Shown here piece by piece: positions 33,121 through 44,900 of a stretch of 64,000 bases of DNA. Positions within the stretch are counted from its first letter, which is position 1; every line of letters starts with the position of its first letter. The notes beneath the pieces were generated by a model, which saw nothing but the letters and a program-made list of their open reading frames with translations, was not told the DNA's origin and did not search any database. A program made the position numbers and the translations under genes. Source of the DNA: Panagrolaimus kolymaensis (lineage: Eukaryota > Nematoda > Chromadorea > Rhabditida > Panagrolaimidae); NCBI GenBank assembly GCA_028622995.1, contig JAJQJQ010000080.1, positions 62,001 through 126,000 of the forward strand, written 5' to 3'.

Positions 33121-33931
33121 ATGAAAGACTTAAATTTATTATTTATCATCTCTTCGATTAGCTTTTCTTGTTTTGGATCGACGTATGCTATTTGTACTGA
33201 TGAAGATATAAAGGCAAAAATATTAAATTCCTATTTTTGAAACTAATATTTTGATTTTTAGAAGATTGAAGGTTGTTATACGGATAAATTTCATGACACT
33301 TTTGGATGGCCAGGTGACGCAACAGATTTTGTTGCATCCGTTTCAAATAAATTAGATAGAGATTATTCACGCACATGCCAAGCAATTAATTCTTTGGTTA
33401 ATTGTATTAGCCCTGCAGCAGTTTATAGTTGTTTCAACGTTGCTGATTTTCAAGGAATTTCGTTTGCAAATGACCATGAAAGTGCGAGACTTTATATTTT
33501 GAGTTATCTTTATGCAAATTATATTTGTGGAGATGGCGCAGCTTGTAAAAATATTTTTATGTAAAAAATTTATTATTAAAAGTATTTTAGATTTTAATAA
33601 TCAAGTTTGTAAAGCTTCTTCGCCCCGATCATGCGGAAATTATTTATCAACAACCTGTGATAACTCTCAAAAAAATATTCAATGCTCTGCTGATTCAATA
33701 ACAAAACTATGTGGAACAGAAGCCGGATGCGAAACAAAAAAGTTTTTAACATATAAAATGTGCTTTGATCAAGATATGAGGAATTGTAATATTTGTAAAT
33801 CTCCATCAGCCATTAATAACCCAATCGATTCAATATGTTCACCATCTTCGTCAACGACATCAACTTCATCAAAATATTTGGGCATGAACATTTTTGTGAT
33901 AATTTTCTCCGTGTATCACTTTATTCTTTGA
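33121..33931 (+). CDS. Cys-rich secreted protein K, GPI-type tail, GC-AG first intron
   Basis: Exons 33121-33213, 33262-33544 and 33591-33931 give 238 aa. The six-cysteine part (ICTDED, EGCYTDKFH, TCQAINSLVNCISP, SCFNVADFQG, YANYIC) is followed by the second Cys-rich part (QVCKAS, IQCSADSITKLCGTEAGC, YKMCF, CNICKSPS) and a tail after SSSTTSTSSK. The K/L/M/O group shares NPIDxLCS before the tail. Intron 1 starts with GC (AAG|GCAAAA) where the paralogues have GT. Splicing there restores the standard 93-nt exon and frame. Confidence 0.8.
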
Positions 33932-34390
33932 CTAAAATTAATCACAAATGCTAAAATTATAAATTTCAATAATTTCTTTTTCATTTTTTTGAGAAAAAAA
34001 ATACAAAAAAGACCCAAAATTTCCACACAAAAAAAACTCATGACAAATTTCCGATTTCACATTAATGTTTATTTTTGACTGCAACCTTGCTTTGTGTAAA
34101 AATGAAAACCTTTAGAAAACTTTTTTTTATAATTTTACTTTAAAAAATGAAATCATTCTTTTTTGATAAAAATAAAATATAACATTTTACAATGGAATGG
34201 GTATGTTGCAATTAGTGATTCCCTAAAAAACTTTTGAAAACGAATGAATGAATCATACAAATTTTTACTTATTAAATAAGGCTTCTGAAATTTTTTTTGT
34301 TGTTGTGTCACTATTATTTCGACAGCAAAAAAGGTATTAGTGCGTAATAAAAAAATACTGAAAGTGAAAAGGTATTGAATTTAAGTCCAG
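33932..34390. other. Spacer between genes K and L
   Basis: AT-rich; nothing recognised. Confidence 0.5.
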
Positions 34391-35222
34391 ATGGATAAAG
34401 TTTTTATCCTTGTGTTTTTGATTAGTTTTCTATCCATAAAATCAACTACGGCTATTTGTTATGATGAAAATATTACGGTAATAAAAAAAAATTATTTATC
34501 TTTTTATTTTTTGAGTATTTTAGATGATTGAGAAATGCTATGATTCGGAATTATTCCAAAAATTCCATGATTTGTCATTGTCAACTGGAGATAGTTTTTG
34601 GAGAGAAATTCTTAATCTTAAAACTAATAATTATTCTGTTATATGTCAAGCAATTAATTCATTAAAAATATGTGTTAGTCCGGCAATTATTAATAATTGT
34701 TTTAACATGGATGATTTTAAACGAGTTTCATTTGTTGGAAATTCAAGCGACGAAGATGCAAGAAAGTATATTTCAAGTTATCTTCAAATTAATTTTGAAT
34801 GTACGGATGCCGCAAAAAGTAAGGAATCTTTAGTTGATAAATATTTAACGCAAGTATGGCATTTTTAAGTTTATTCTGCTAATGCCTCAGACATTCATTG
34901 TAAAACCTTAACCCCTCCTGCCTCATGTGGCGGAACTGAAAAACCAATTGATTGTGAGGCATATCAACAAAAAAATCTTTGCGTGACTGATGCAATGTCA
35001 AAAAATTGTGGAAATGAATGGGGATGCATTTTAAGAAAAGAAATGACATACGTAATGTGCTTCGATGATAATTTTGGAAAATGTAATATTTGTAAGTCTC
35101 TATCTGCCGCAGATAATCCAATCGATACTTTGTGTTCAACGTCTTCAGCAATGACTTTATTTTTGCCCAATTATTTTAGCTTTTTTGCAATAATTTTAAC
35201 TATTTCTAAACTCTTCACGTAA
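34391..35222 (+). CDS. Cys-rich secreted protein L, GPI-type tail
   Basis: Exons 34391-34477, 34524-34818 and 34870-35222 give 244 aa. Closely related to M: the starts MDKVFILVFLISF and MDKIFIVVFLINL and the first exon length (87 nt) are shared. The six-cysteine part (ICYDEN, EKCYDSELF, ICQAINSLKICVSP, NCFNMDDFKR, FEC) and the second part (HCKTLTPPASCGG, CVTDAMSKNCGNEWGC, YVMCF, CNICKS) lead to a hydrophobic tail after CSTSSAM. Likely surface-anchored; function unknown. Confidence 0.82.
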
Positions 35223-35649
35223 ATGCGTAATTTTAAATTTTCTAAACAGCTATACAAAATTTATTTGGCGTGTGTGTTATTCGCTTTTTTTACTAATAAA
35301 TTGTTTAAAATAAACAGCTTGGAAATTAGAATCATTTGTCGACTTTCGATGTTGCAAGAGCACCTGCCTTTATTATTTAAAGGGATCTCTTTGTTGAAAT
35401 TTTTTCTACAATTGTATGAAATCATTATATTTTTAAAATTAAAAATGTGACATGAAAAAACAACAACGATAAATAATTAGCAATTAGTAATTATCAAAAC
35501 TTTTGAAAAACAGTGGGCAAACAAGAAACGCACATTGTAAATAATAGCTTTCTTAAGTTTGTTGTGTAAAATGAATTTTTACAAAGAAAAATGAAACCTT
35601 CTAGTTTTTGTTTAAAATTTCCAACGTTAAGCTGCTGGAATAAAGTCGG
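35223..35649. other. Spacer between genes L and M
   Basis: AT-rich; an ORF starting just after the gene L stop has no signal or splice support. Nothing was recognised. Confidence 0.5.
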
Positions 35650-36551
35650 ATGGATAAAATTTTTATTGTCGTGTTTTTAATAAATTTGCTTTGCATAGAA
35701 TTTACTGGGGCTATTTGTGTTAATGAAGATATAAAAGTAAAACTTTTTTTAAATTTCTCTGATAATTATTTTTGTATTTGTTTTTTAGACGATAGAGAAA
35801 TGTTATGAAACTGAATTATTTAATAAATTCAATTTGCCAAAAAGTTTATTTAATTTTTGGACAGCAGTTGACAACCTGTTAGTTAAAGATTATTCTCGAA
35901 TTTGCGAAGCAATAAGTGCATTAAAAATCTGTATCTGTCTTGATACCGTTAATAAATGTTTTAACGTAAAAGAATTTCAAAAGCTTTCATTTTCAAATGA
36001 TCCAGAAATCGCAAGACTTTATATTTTAAATTATCTTTATGTTAATTTTGCTTGTGGCGAAGGTGCAATAAGTAAGAATATTATTTTTTATAATAGGAAA
36101 CATTCATAAGTTTTTTTATTTTTTAGTTTATTCTACAAACTCCACAAATTTTCTTTGTAAACGTCTTTCTCATCATTCTATATTTAAAAATAAAATGTTA
36201 TCTGAATGTGATATAGACCAACAAAATATTCAATGGGAAGCTAACGTAACAACAAATCGTTGTGGAAAAGAATGGGGATGTCCAATACAAAAATTATTAA
36301 CCTACGAAATGTGTTTTGCTCAAAGAGAAATCGATTGCAGTGTTTGTAAATCTCCATCTGTATTCATTAACCCTATCGACAATTTATGTTCATCCTCGAC
36401 GACATCACCAGTGTTGTCACGCCGCCGCCGCCGGCGGCGAGGCGTCGCAGAAATCAGCGCCGCCGCCGCCGGCGGCGGCGGCGGCGGCGGCGGCGACCTT
36501 CAGCTTCAAATGGCGGCGCCGCCAAAAATATTTGAATTTTTCGAAAAATAA
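35650..36551 (+). CDS. Cys-rich secreted protein M, tail replaced by a MITE
   Basis: Exons 35650-35736, 35789-36071 and 36127-36551 give about 264 aa. The signal peptide and both Cys-rich parts (EKCYETELF, ICEAISALKICICL, KCFNVKEFQK, NRCGKEWGC, YEMCF, CSVCKSPS, NPIDNLCSSS) match L and O. At 36409 a 426-bp MITE enters the last exon. The frame runs into it and gives a tail rich in Arg, Ala and Gly (SRRRRRRRGVAEIS, then Ala and Gly runs) up to a TAA at 36549. Beyond the element, the same frame would have coded a hydrophobic GPI-type tail ending near 36925. The product may therefore be unanchored, mislocalised or unstable. Confidence 0.75.
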
Positions 36552-36842
36552 TTAAAAAATACAATGGAAAATCCATAAATTTGACATTTTAAAAGCTTTA
36601 ATTTAAAGTTTTTGTTACTACTATCGCTTTTAAAATAGCTTTAAAATTGCTTAAATATAGTTATATCTTTGTTAAAAATGACTTTATTAATAAAACGAAA
36701 AAAATTTTGGATTTTAGCGGCGTGGCGGCGATAAGGCGGCGGCGGCGACGCCGGCGGCGCCGCCAATAATTCAGCCTCGCCGCCGGCGGCGACGGCGGCG
36801 GCGGCGGCGATGAAATAAAAATATGACAACACTGGACATCAC
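36401..36842. mobile_element. GC-rich hAT-type MITE inside gene M
   Basis: The element spans 36409-36834 (426 bp) and is flanked by the perfect 8-bp duplication GACATCAC (36401-36408 and 36835-36842). The ends are inverted CAGTGTTGTCA, a typical hAT start. Next to each end are dense (GGC)n/(GCC)n tracts that form imperfect inverted repeats, with an AT-rich middle. It encodes no protein of its own. Its composition is unlike anything else in this AT-rich window. Confidence 0.92.
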
Positions 36843-36925
36843 CTTTATTTTCACCCAATTATAATATTTTGAACATTTTTTTACTTTTATATATTTTATC
36901 CATGCATCGCCTATTTCTCTTATAA

Positions 36926-37437
36926 AATAATTTGAAAAGACGTACTTTAGATTGGCTATAACTCATATGTGATTTTTATAAATTAGAAATTTAATCAATT
37001 TTTTTTCCATAAAATTACTTACTTTAGGTATCAAATAACTTATTCAAGCGAACACTGAGTTTATTTTGAACATCAAAATATGATTTTTTAATGATATGGA
37101 GAAAGAAAAATCTTAATTCTTTAAAAAATAACATTTTTTGGCATAATTTATTCAAAAAAAGCAATCATTTTTTTTAACAGTTTATTACAGCGTTTTGTCT
37201 CACACAATTGAAATACATAATCTGGAATTAAAACACATTAAGAAATTATTTGAAAGCAAGGAAAAAAAGGACGAATTACCTTTCTTTCTTGCTTTTCTAT
37301 GAAAATCTAGAGTGTGAAATATAATCTTCTCTTGAAATTGATAACAAAAAAGTGTTATTTACACAGATTAAAAAGTGTAAAAATTCATGGATCAATGTTA
37401 TATTTTTTATTTTTAGTGCCTTTTTGTTACCAAAAAA
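36926..37437. other. Spacer between gene M and CUB-like gene N
   Basis: AT-rich; nothing recognised. The old 3' end of gene M, cut off by the MITE, lies just before it (36843-36925). Confidence 0.5.
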
Positions 37438-39373
37438 ATGTTGAAATTATTTTTGATTATAATAATTCTAAACTGGATTTCAATAACAAGAGCTTTAAAT
37501 ATTTATGGCTGTAATGATACTGATATTTCTCTGGAGTTGGATGAAATTACATTTTTTTCTACACCTGATTATCCCAAAATGTGGACACAAAACGCATTAG
37601 TTAATTGTAATACTAAATTTTATTTAAATGAAACTTATAATAATATTGATGTAAGTTTTTTTGGAATCTAAAATTATGACTTTTATTTTCCTTAAATTAA
37701 GAATATAAAGCTCGTTGTATTTTACTCAATTGTTTCTGCCACTGACTATGCTCCGATTCATGAATATGACATGATTTATGTTCAATCAAACACTGTCGAG
37801 ATATCCAACAATCATTTTTATTATCCCCTTGACGATTTTTCTAGAGAATATAACGCAAAAATGACTCATTTTATGTTTACAAATTTAAATTATGGATGTC
37901 CTTTTGAATCTATAAGCAACCTCCAAGATTCATTTGAATTTACAGATGAAACACAAATTTTATATCTTCGATCAAATTATGAAGATTATGGAAATCGAAC
38001 TTCACCATGTTTATGGAAATTTACAGCTCCCGATGGATATGGCTTTAAAATTGTGGTGGAAGTGTTTAATGTTTCTGCAATTACTGAATTAACAATTGTA
38101 AACTCCACTGATTTTATTGCAAAGTAATTTTTTTCTTTTTATCCATTCAAAATCCAGATCGCAAAAATTTGGCTAGTCGCTAAAGTCCAGCATAATGAAC
38201 AAAAAAAAATGAAAAACATAAAACAGGGTGAATTTTTTCCAAAGCTTCATGAAATTTACCAAAAATATTGGTAGCTTTGATAGCAAAATAAATTACAAAG
38301 TCCATTTAATCTTCTCAAGTTTTTACTTTAAAATAAATTTTACCAACATTCCTTTCAAAAATTTTAAACTCATTTTTTTAGTGAACGTAGTCTTAAGCTT
38401 TTTCATCCATATTACAATCCAGACACAAAAATACAAATTTCTTTAACCAAAGGCGATTCGTCATTCGTCCGCCCAAAAATCGAATTCCAAGCTTATGTAA
38501 GTATTGTAAAAAAATTATTGAATGAAACGGACGAAGGATGCCAAATAATAAAAAATGGAACAATAACATTTTGGACAAGCATGTATAATACCAATCCAAA
38601 TTTTGCTTATCCAGGTTATCAAAATAATATTCGATGTATTCACGACTTAATTATCAAAAATAATACTGAATTCAAAGTTACGGTTCAACCAATTTTATTA
38701 GAAAAAGGCGTGGATCATTTCCAGTATTTGGATGATAACGAAATTATTGCCACTGAAAATGAGATGCATTTTATGTTAGCGTCAGATAATAATGGTTCAA
38801 GTAAAACATATCCGTGGGAATTTAAAAGTGATGGAAGTGTTCCATCTTTGGGATTTCAAGTAGCCTTCGAAGAAATGAGTAAGTTTATAAAGAAATTTTA
38901 TAATGAGCCCAAAAAAATTATTTTATTTGTTATTTTTTGATGTGATATTTTAAATTTTAGTATGCAAATGTGCCCCTTCTTTAATAATACTAAATGATCA
39001 AGATTTCATTGGAGCTCTTATGGATAGAAAAGATGGGCTTTATTGTGGAAATTTGAAATGTAATTTTACAGTATGTTTTTTTAACTAAGAAACCAGTCAT
39101 ATTTAAAAAAAATTTTAGTTTCAAACCGATGCCGTTGGTGATACAATCCATGCTAACTTTGTTACAAATCACTTTAGAAATGTCAATGATCTCTTTAGAG
39201 TATATTCCAATGGAATAGTTGTTTTAGAAATAACTGATTATAATCGACAGCAATGGCAATTTGATATTTACTTAAATTCATCAAATGAAAATATTTTTGA
39301 AGCTATAACCGTTTCCTCTAGAGATGTAAAAAGTCTCGGAATAAATCTGTTAAACCTGTTTTTTTATTTTTGA
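37438..39373 (+). CDS. Nematode CUB-like secreted protein N
   Basis: Exons 37438-37650, 37702-38123, 38382-38878, 38961-39070 and 39119-39373 join to 498 aa. The signal peptide MLKLFLIIIILNWISITRA is followed by repeated CUB-like units. The first has FFSTPDYPKMWTQNALVNC...; others show LYLRSNYEDYGN...CLWKFTAPDGYGFKI and NIRCIHDLIIKNNTEFKVTV...YPWEFKSDG. The C-terminal unit carries VYSNGIVVLEITDYN and IYLNSSNENIFEA. The pattern of W-x-F/I after a Cys and aromatic strands is that of the nematode CUB-like domain family, whose members are often secreted in the gut and induced by pathogens. The protein ends in a hydrophobic LLNLFFYF. It shares its last module with the fragment at 32285-32767. Confidence 0.75.
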
Positions 39374-39763
39374 TGAGCATTCCTAACTCTTTTTGCCTCA
39401 TTTCACTTATAGTGGAAGTTATAATTTTTTATGATATGCTCAATGATTTAAAAATAATTAGCATTTCAGGAATTATGCCTCTATGTTGAAAACATTAATA
39501 AATATTTTGATTTTGTTATTAAAAAATTAATCACTTTTCATTTATGCGATTTTGAATAGGAAAATAATTGAACAAAAAAAGCATAAAAAATTGTCCAATT
39601 AGTTTTCTTTCAGTAATTTTGAGAGTGAAAAAAGAGAGTGTCTCATATATTTTTTTTAATTAAAAAATAACTTAGATTTTTATTTCTATTATTACATTGT
39701 TGTTCTAAAAAATTTGTGGTGTCAAATTACAATTCCTCGATTTTGATAAATTTTGTAAATAAA
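39374..39763. other. Spacer between genes N and O
   Basis: AT-rich; nothing recognised. Confidence 0.5.
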
Positions 39764-40570
39764 ATGAATATTAAAATTTTCATTAACATATTTTTGATAT
39801 TTTTATGTTGTATCAAATCAATGGTAGCTTTTTGTTCTAAAGATGACCTAAATGTAAAAAATTTGCTTTATTTCGAAATGAAATCCAAAATATATTATGT
39901 TTTTAGCAAATTCAAAGTTGTTATAACTATGCATTATTTGAAGAGTTCAATCTCTCAAAAAATGCAGATGATTTTGTTGCAGGTGTTTATAATATTTTTG
40001 ATTATGATTTTTCAAGAGCTTGCATTGCAATAAGTGACTTAAAACTTTGCATTGGCCCATCCATTTTGCAAAATTGTTTTAATGTGAGAGATTTCCAAAA
40101 AACTTCGTTTGCAAATAATTCAAAAAGTGCACAACTTTATATTTTAAGTTACCTTAATGCAAATTTTGAATGTCGTGATGGCTTAAAAAGTATTATTTAT
40201 TTTTTGCAAATTAATTTAATACATTTTTTAATATTTAGTGATTAATAGTCGAACATGTGATTATACTGTATCAGATTCATGTAAAAATATTAAAGAAATA
40301 AATTGCGCAACGGCACAGCAAAGAATTAATTGTTTTTCTGATGCAGCAACAAAAACTTGCGGCAAAGAATGGGGATGCACAAAGAAAAAATCTTTAACAT
40401 ATGAAATGTGTTTGAAACGTAACAGCTGTGATATTTGCAATAATCCTTCAGTAATCAACAATTCGATCGATAAATTATGTAAATCATCATCTACTTCAAC
40501 TTTAAATACTTATTATATTTTGAGTATGTTGTTAGGATGCAAGCTATTTCTTTATAATTATTTTTTATAA
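39764..40570 (+). CDS. Cys-rich secreted protein O, GPI-type tail
   Basis: Exons 39764-39853, 39907-40189 and 40239-40570 give 234 aa. The signal peptide MNIKIFINIFLIFLCC, the six-cysteine part (FCSKDD, QSCYNYALF, ACIAISDLKLCIGP, NCFNVRDFQK, FEC) and the second part (RTCDYTVSDSC, INCFSDAATKTCGKEWGC, YEMCL, CDICNNPS) match K, L and M. A tail after SSSTSTL completes it. It is the last member of the array and is separated from the rest by gene N. Confidence 0.82.
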
Positions 40571-40757
40571 GACAGTAGCAAAGTTGTTTTGCTTCAAAAT
40601 TTCTCTCTTTCTTTGTTTTATTAATTGTTTTATAAATAAAAAAGTTTAAAAAAATTTAAAAAGACCTTTTTTATTATTTACAAAAACAAAAAAATATGTA
40701 TCACAAAAGTATAAATTTTAAGTTAATTAATTTTTTTGATAATAAATTTATTTTATT

Positions 40758-43700
40758 TTACAAATGTGTATCAGATTTTAATCCTCCATTTTGGTCATTC
40801 TTTGTTGGTATATCCCATGAAGTTTTATTATTATTATTTGCATGATTATTTTCATTTGATGTTGTGGGTCGTCTAAGCAAAAGCATTTCAAGCTAAAAAA
40901 ATTATTTATTAATTAAAATTAATAAAATTCTTTGCAAAATAAATTTACTTTTCCAACTGGAACTTCAACCAACACTGAAAGGACCAAAGCTAATCCAAAA
41001 CTTAAAGTCACAATGGGAATATAATAATTAAGTAAAAGTTGCCAAAGACTTGAATAATATATTGCATTTTTTTCAAGTCCTAAAACATATGTAATCAATG
41101 GATAATGAACTAAATATGCGCAATAAGATAATCGTCCAAGTGGAACCCAAATATTCCATGACATAAAAGAATTTATTGGTCCACCATAACCATAATAACT
41201 ACTTATAACGATCCATGCGAGACCCAAAGCCCATGCAATTTTGCTTAAAGATGAATAAGCTGCTCGCCAAAAAATTGGAAGGTAATGTTTTTGATTATAA
41301 TGATATAAACCAAATTGAATTGTAAGCATCAAAGCTGCACATATTAGCCATAAAATAAAGTTTATCAACTGAAAAATTATTTTTAAAAATTCATGGAACT
41401 TCGAAGATAAAAATAAATTTTTAGCACTTTTTGTTTTTTAATTGCTCCTATCTCAAATTAAAAAGAAAAAAAACTAATTAATTTTAAGCTTCTTTTTTGT
41501 GTTGAAATCCAATTTATTAATACTCGCTTTTTTGGTACTCCAACACTTCGGAAAAAAAGCTTATAATTCTTTTTCTTTCTTTTTTTAAAAATTTTTAAAA
41601 ATTCCTTACAGCATTTAATCGCATTCGTTGATACTTTTGTAACGACCATCCAACCAATAATCCAATAATATAACCTTGACATCTTATCCACATTGCATAA
41701 TAAATGAGTTTATAATAATTTCTAAACAAAACTTATTTACAAAATCATTTATATTTTTTTTGAACTATTTATAAAAAATAAATTAAATTACAGCATTTTA
41801 TCTGGGCTCATGGTTGAAAAAACATCATAAGTTGGAGGAAAATCATTTATTTTAACTGTAATAAAATTAGCAGCAGTCGAAAGAATAAGTAAAATAATAG
41901 CAATAATCCATCCAAATATGGGTTTTATAGCTAATGGAATGAGAATGATTGGAGTGGCAATAAACATTTGCATATCCGTCGCTAAATACCATGTATGACC
42001 CATGCACTAAAAATTATTTATAAGGTAAGATTTTCAAAAATTTGATGAAAATAAAAAATGCAAAAATGAACAAAAAAATTGCAATAAACTTTTTGAGAGA
42101 GAAAATTTGCATAAAAGCAACAAATATTTTTTTTAAAGATTTTTATCCAATTTTTTATTTTCCATAATATTATTTTTGGTTCATACTTACCATATGATTA
42201 ACATCAATATTAATTAAATATAGCAAATTTTTCCACATATATGTTTTGCACGCATCTTCGAGGATGGGTTTTTGTGTAAATGATAGTAAAGAATCCTGCA
42301 TTATGGGGCCATATAAATATGTAAATGCCAGTAGGGTAACAAAATATGGGGCTGATAACCTAAACATTTTTTGTTTTTGATTTACAAAGACACAGAGCGA
42401 ATTATAAATAAATTAAAAAAATTATTACCTAATAATTCGATGAACATAAAACATTATCCATCCTTGAGGAGACATTAAAATCTTTTTATCTTTTTTATAA
42501 TTTTTAAACCACATAAATGAAAGTAAAACTCCACCAATAAAAAAGAAAGTATCAACCGAAAGGAAAGCATTTTCAAAAATTTGAAATAAAAAATAATCGT
42601 TTAAAGGCAAAACATCCAAAATGTTGTCTAAAAAAATTTAAATGCATAAATTAAAAAGTTTTTAACAAATTAAAATAATTTTTACTTGAAAACCCTGCAG
42701 TTAAAGCAGTTGAATGTCCCAAAATTACCCAAAACATTGACATCACTCTCAAACAATTTATTGGACCAATTTGTCCTCGCTTTGATTTAGTGGCCTTCAT
42801 AATTTCGCAAACATTTGTGTAAACCGAAAATGAAAGAAATAATTGAACACTTAATTCTGGAAAAACATTAAATTTAAAAAAAATAGTTTTTGGCTTTTTT
42901 CATATTTTTATTTAAAAACTTACGTTCTCTCAATGGATTTTCGGTTGAAAGCAGAAAATAATCAGTAAAACCAGCGAGAATAACTAATATAGCGAGAATA
43001 GAAAAAAATGATCTAAAAAAATTTTTGTAAAATATATTAACTACAAAAAAAGTTTATGTTTTTTGCATATTTTTCAGGGTTTTTATTTTTCTGAAAAACA
43101 AAAAAAAATCGTCCAAAATTTACAAAAACATCAAAACATTTAGTTTTTCCGCTCCTTCTAAGTAATGCAGTGTCAAAAATAAAAGCTTACACCATAATCC
43201 ACGACCCAGTTATCATCGGCATATTAATATCTTCGAAAGTTGAAAACGAACATACAAAATCAGTGTAATTTGTCAAATCGGGCATAAATAGTGGAACTAA
43301 ATATTTTTTTAATAATCAAAATCAAAAAATAATTTCATTTATCTCTTATTTTTTACCTAATTGTACAATATTCATTAAATCATTGGACGAGCAACTATTT
43401 GGCATACAAATATCAAAACCTATTCCACCTCCATAAGGCGAACATTCGAGTGTAGGATCAATGTTTGCTCTAAAAAATAATATTTTTTAAAATTAGTTTA
43501 TTTTTTGTATATTTTCTACCTGCTATAAGCTGTTTTAAATTCTCTTTGACGATTGGGTACAGAATATTTAATTATATCACATTCTTGTTTAAATCCATAA
43601 AAAGTATGAGCACCTCGTTGAAAACCAGGTGGTGGGGATTCTTTAGCTGTGGCATCCATCACTAAAAAATATGCAAATTTTTTTTAAAATTTTTAGAAAA

Positions 43701-44069
43701 GTTTTTTATTTTTTTTTTGTATGAAAATTTACTTTGGGATAAAACTGCAGCTAAATCTGGCGATGTTGTGTTTGGATTAATAAAAGTTCCACCAATGAGT
43801 AATAGATCTTCCTGGCATTCAGAAGTAATATCAACATTAAAATCCGGTCCCAAGGCAAAATTCTTTGAGAATTTTAGATAAAAATTGTTTGATTTTAAAG
43901 TCAACAAAGGTTGCAAAAATGGAGAAATTTCAAAAGTGTCATATTTTCGTGAATTTTGCAAGCTTTGGCGAATTTTCCAAAAATCTATATTTTGACCAAA
44001 GATATTTGGAAGAAATAACAAAAATGAAGCAGCAAAAATTAAGAAATTTGATGAAAAAGTTGAAAGCAT
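40758..44069 (-). CDS. NRF-6-like integral membrane acyltransferase
   Basis: Twelve exons join in phase to about 735 aa: 43733-44069, 43520-43661, 43357-43469, 43191-43296, 42924-43012, 42686-42856, 42429-42627, 42191-42359, 41792-42006, 41610-41721, 40949-41368 and 40758-40892. The N-terminus has a signal sequence and a Cys-containing extracellular NRF-type domain (SECQEDLLLIGG, CSPYGGGIGFDICMPNSC). An acyltransferase-3 membrane domain follows, with RVMSMFWVILGH, SVDTFFFIGGVLLSF, MGHTWYLATDMQMF, YIIGLLVGW and LSYCAYLVHYP. The conserved His in the ILGH motif is present. C. elegans NRF-6/NDG-4 proteins of this family act in lipid or drug transport in the intestine and hypodermis. The start ATG follows a TTTCAG that could be a trans-splice acceptor. 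Confidence 0.9.
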
Positions 44070-44900
44070 TTTTTTTATTTTCTCTGAAACAAAAAACGTC
44101 AGTGAAACAAACAAAAAACATTAATCATCTAAGTATTTATTTTGCTTGCTTCTTTTCTCTTTTTTATATGCATACATACAACTGATAATCAAGTAAAATA
44201 TGTAGTGAGATCGTTGAGGACCAAATATTTGTAGTGTTGGCGATTTTTGGTACACCAGCATCATCATAAGACGAAAAAGTAAAAAGATTAAAATAGTTAA
44301 ATGACGTAATTTTTCCGTTGATATGATTGTTTTCAAGTTTTCATTATAGTGTTGCTAATAAACTTTTATGTTTTTGCATTTGTTTGTAGAAAATGAAAGA
44401 AAAATGTAAAAAAGTTAAAAACTTTGACAACCTTTAAGCTCAGAAAGATTAACCAGAAACTTCGGACAAAATTTTCACAAATATTTAAAAAAATTATTCA
44501 CTTTAATTTTTATATTTCGTTTCAGTCGTCTAATAAAAAAACAAACAAATAATTGCTGTTACCCAGAAAATAAATTTCCTATTTTGTTATTATTTGTAAG
44601 AGTTTAGAAAAAAGAGAAAAATTATATTAAATTAAAGTATCTTTTTGTGTTGCATTTTATCTGCAACTTTTATGAATAAAAACCACCAAAATCCTCTAAA
44701 GCCCTTTTCTTCGTGACTCGCGCCTTTTTTTTACCCTTGCACAATAAAAAGACAACACCCATAATATTGTGCAATCGCGTATTGCGCCTTCCTTTTTCTT
44801 TGCACCATTTTCAAAAAAAAAAATTCATTCAGTTATCCTTTTTTTTCTTTCAAAGGTTTAGTCGCTCGAAAAAAGTTGCTTTTAAAAAAATTAAATAACT
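44070..44900. other. Divergent promoter region between acyltransferase and eRF1
   Basis: AT-rich region serving both genes. A minus-strand ORF at 44121-44336 has no recognisable domain, and I do not regard it as a gene. A somewhat less AT-rich patch (44700-44790) lies close to the eRF1 start. Confidence 0.5.

Noticed and set aside
36418..36830. GC-rich tract as a CpG island or foreign GC-rich insertion
   Set aside because: The 8-bp target duplication and inverted CAGTGTTGTCA ends show that it is a transposable element.
36316..36858. Arg/Pro/Ala-rich ORFs in the GC-rich tract
   Set aside because: They translate (GGC)n repeats of the MITE. Except for the frame running in from gene M, they have no gene context.
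44121..44336. Minus-strand ORF upstream of the acyltransferase as an extra first exon
   Set aside because: No in-phase donor to the next exon was found, and the downstream ATG already gives a signal sequence.
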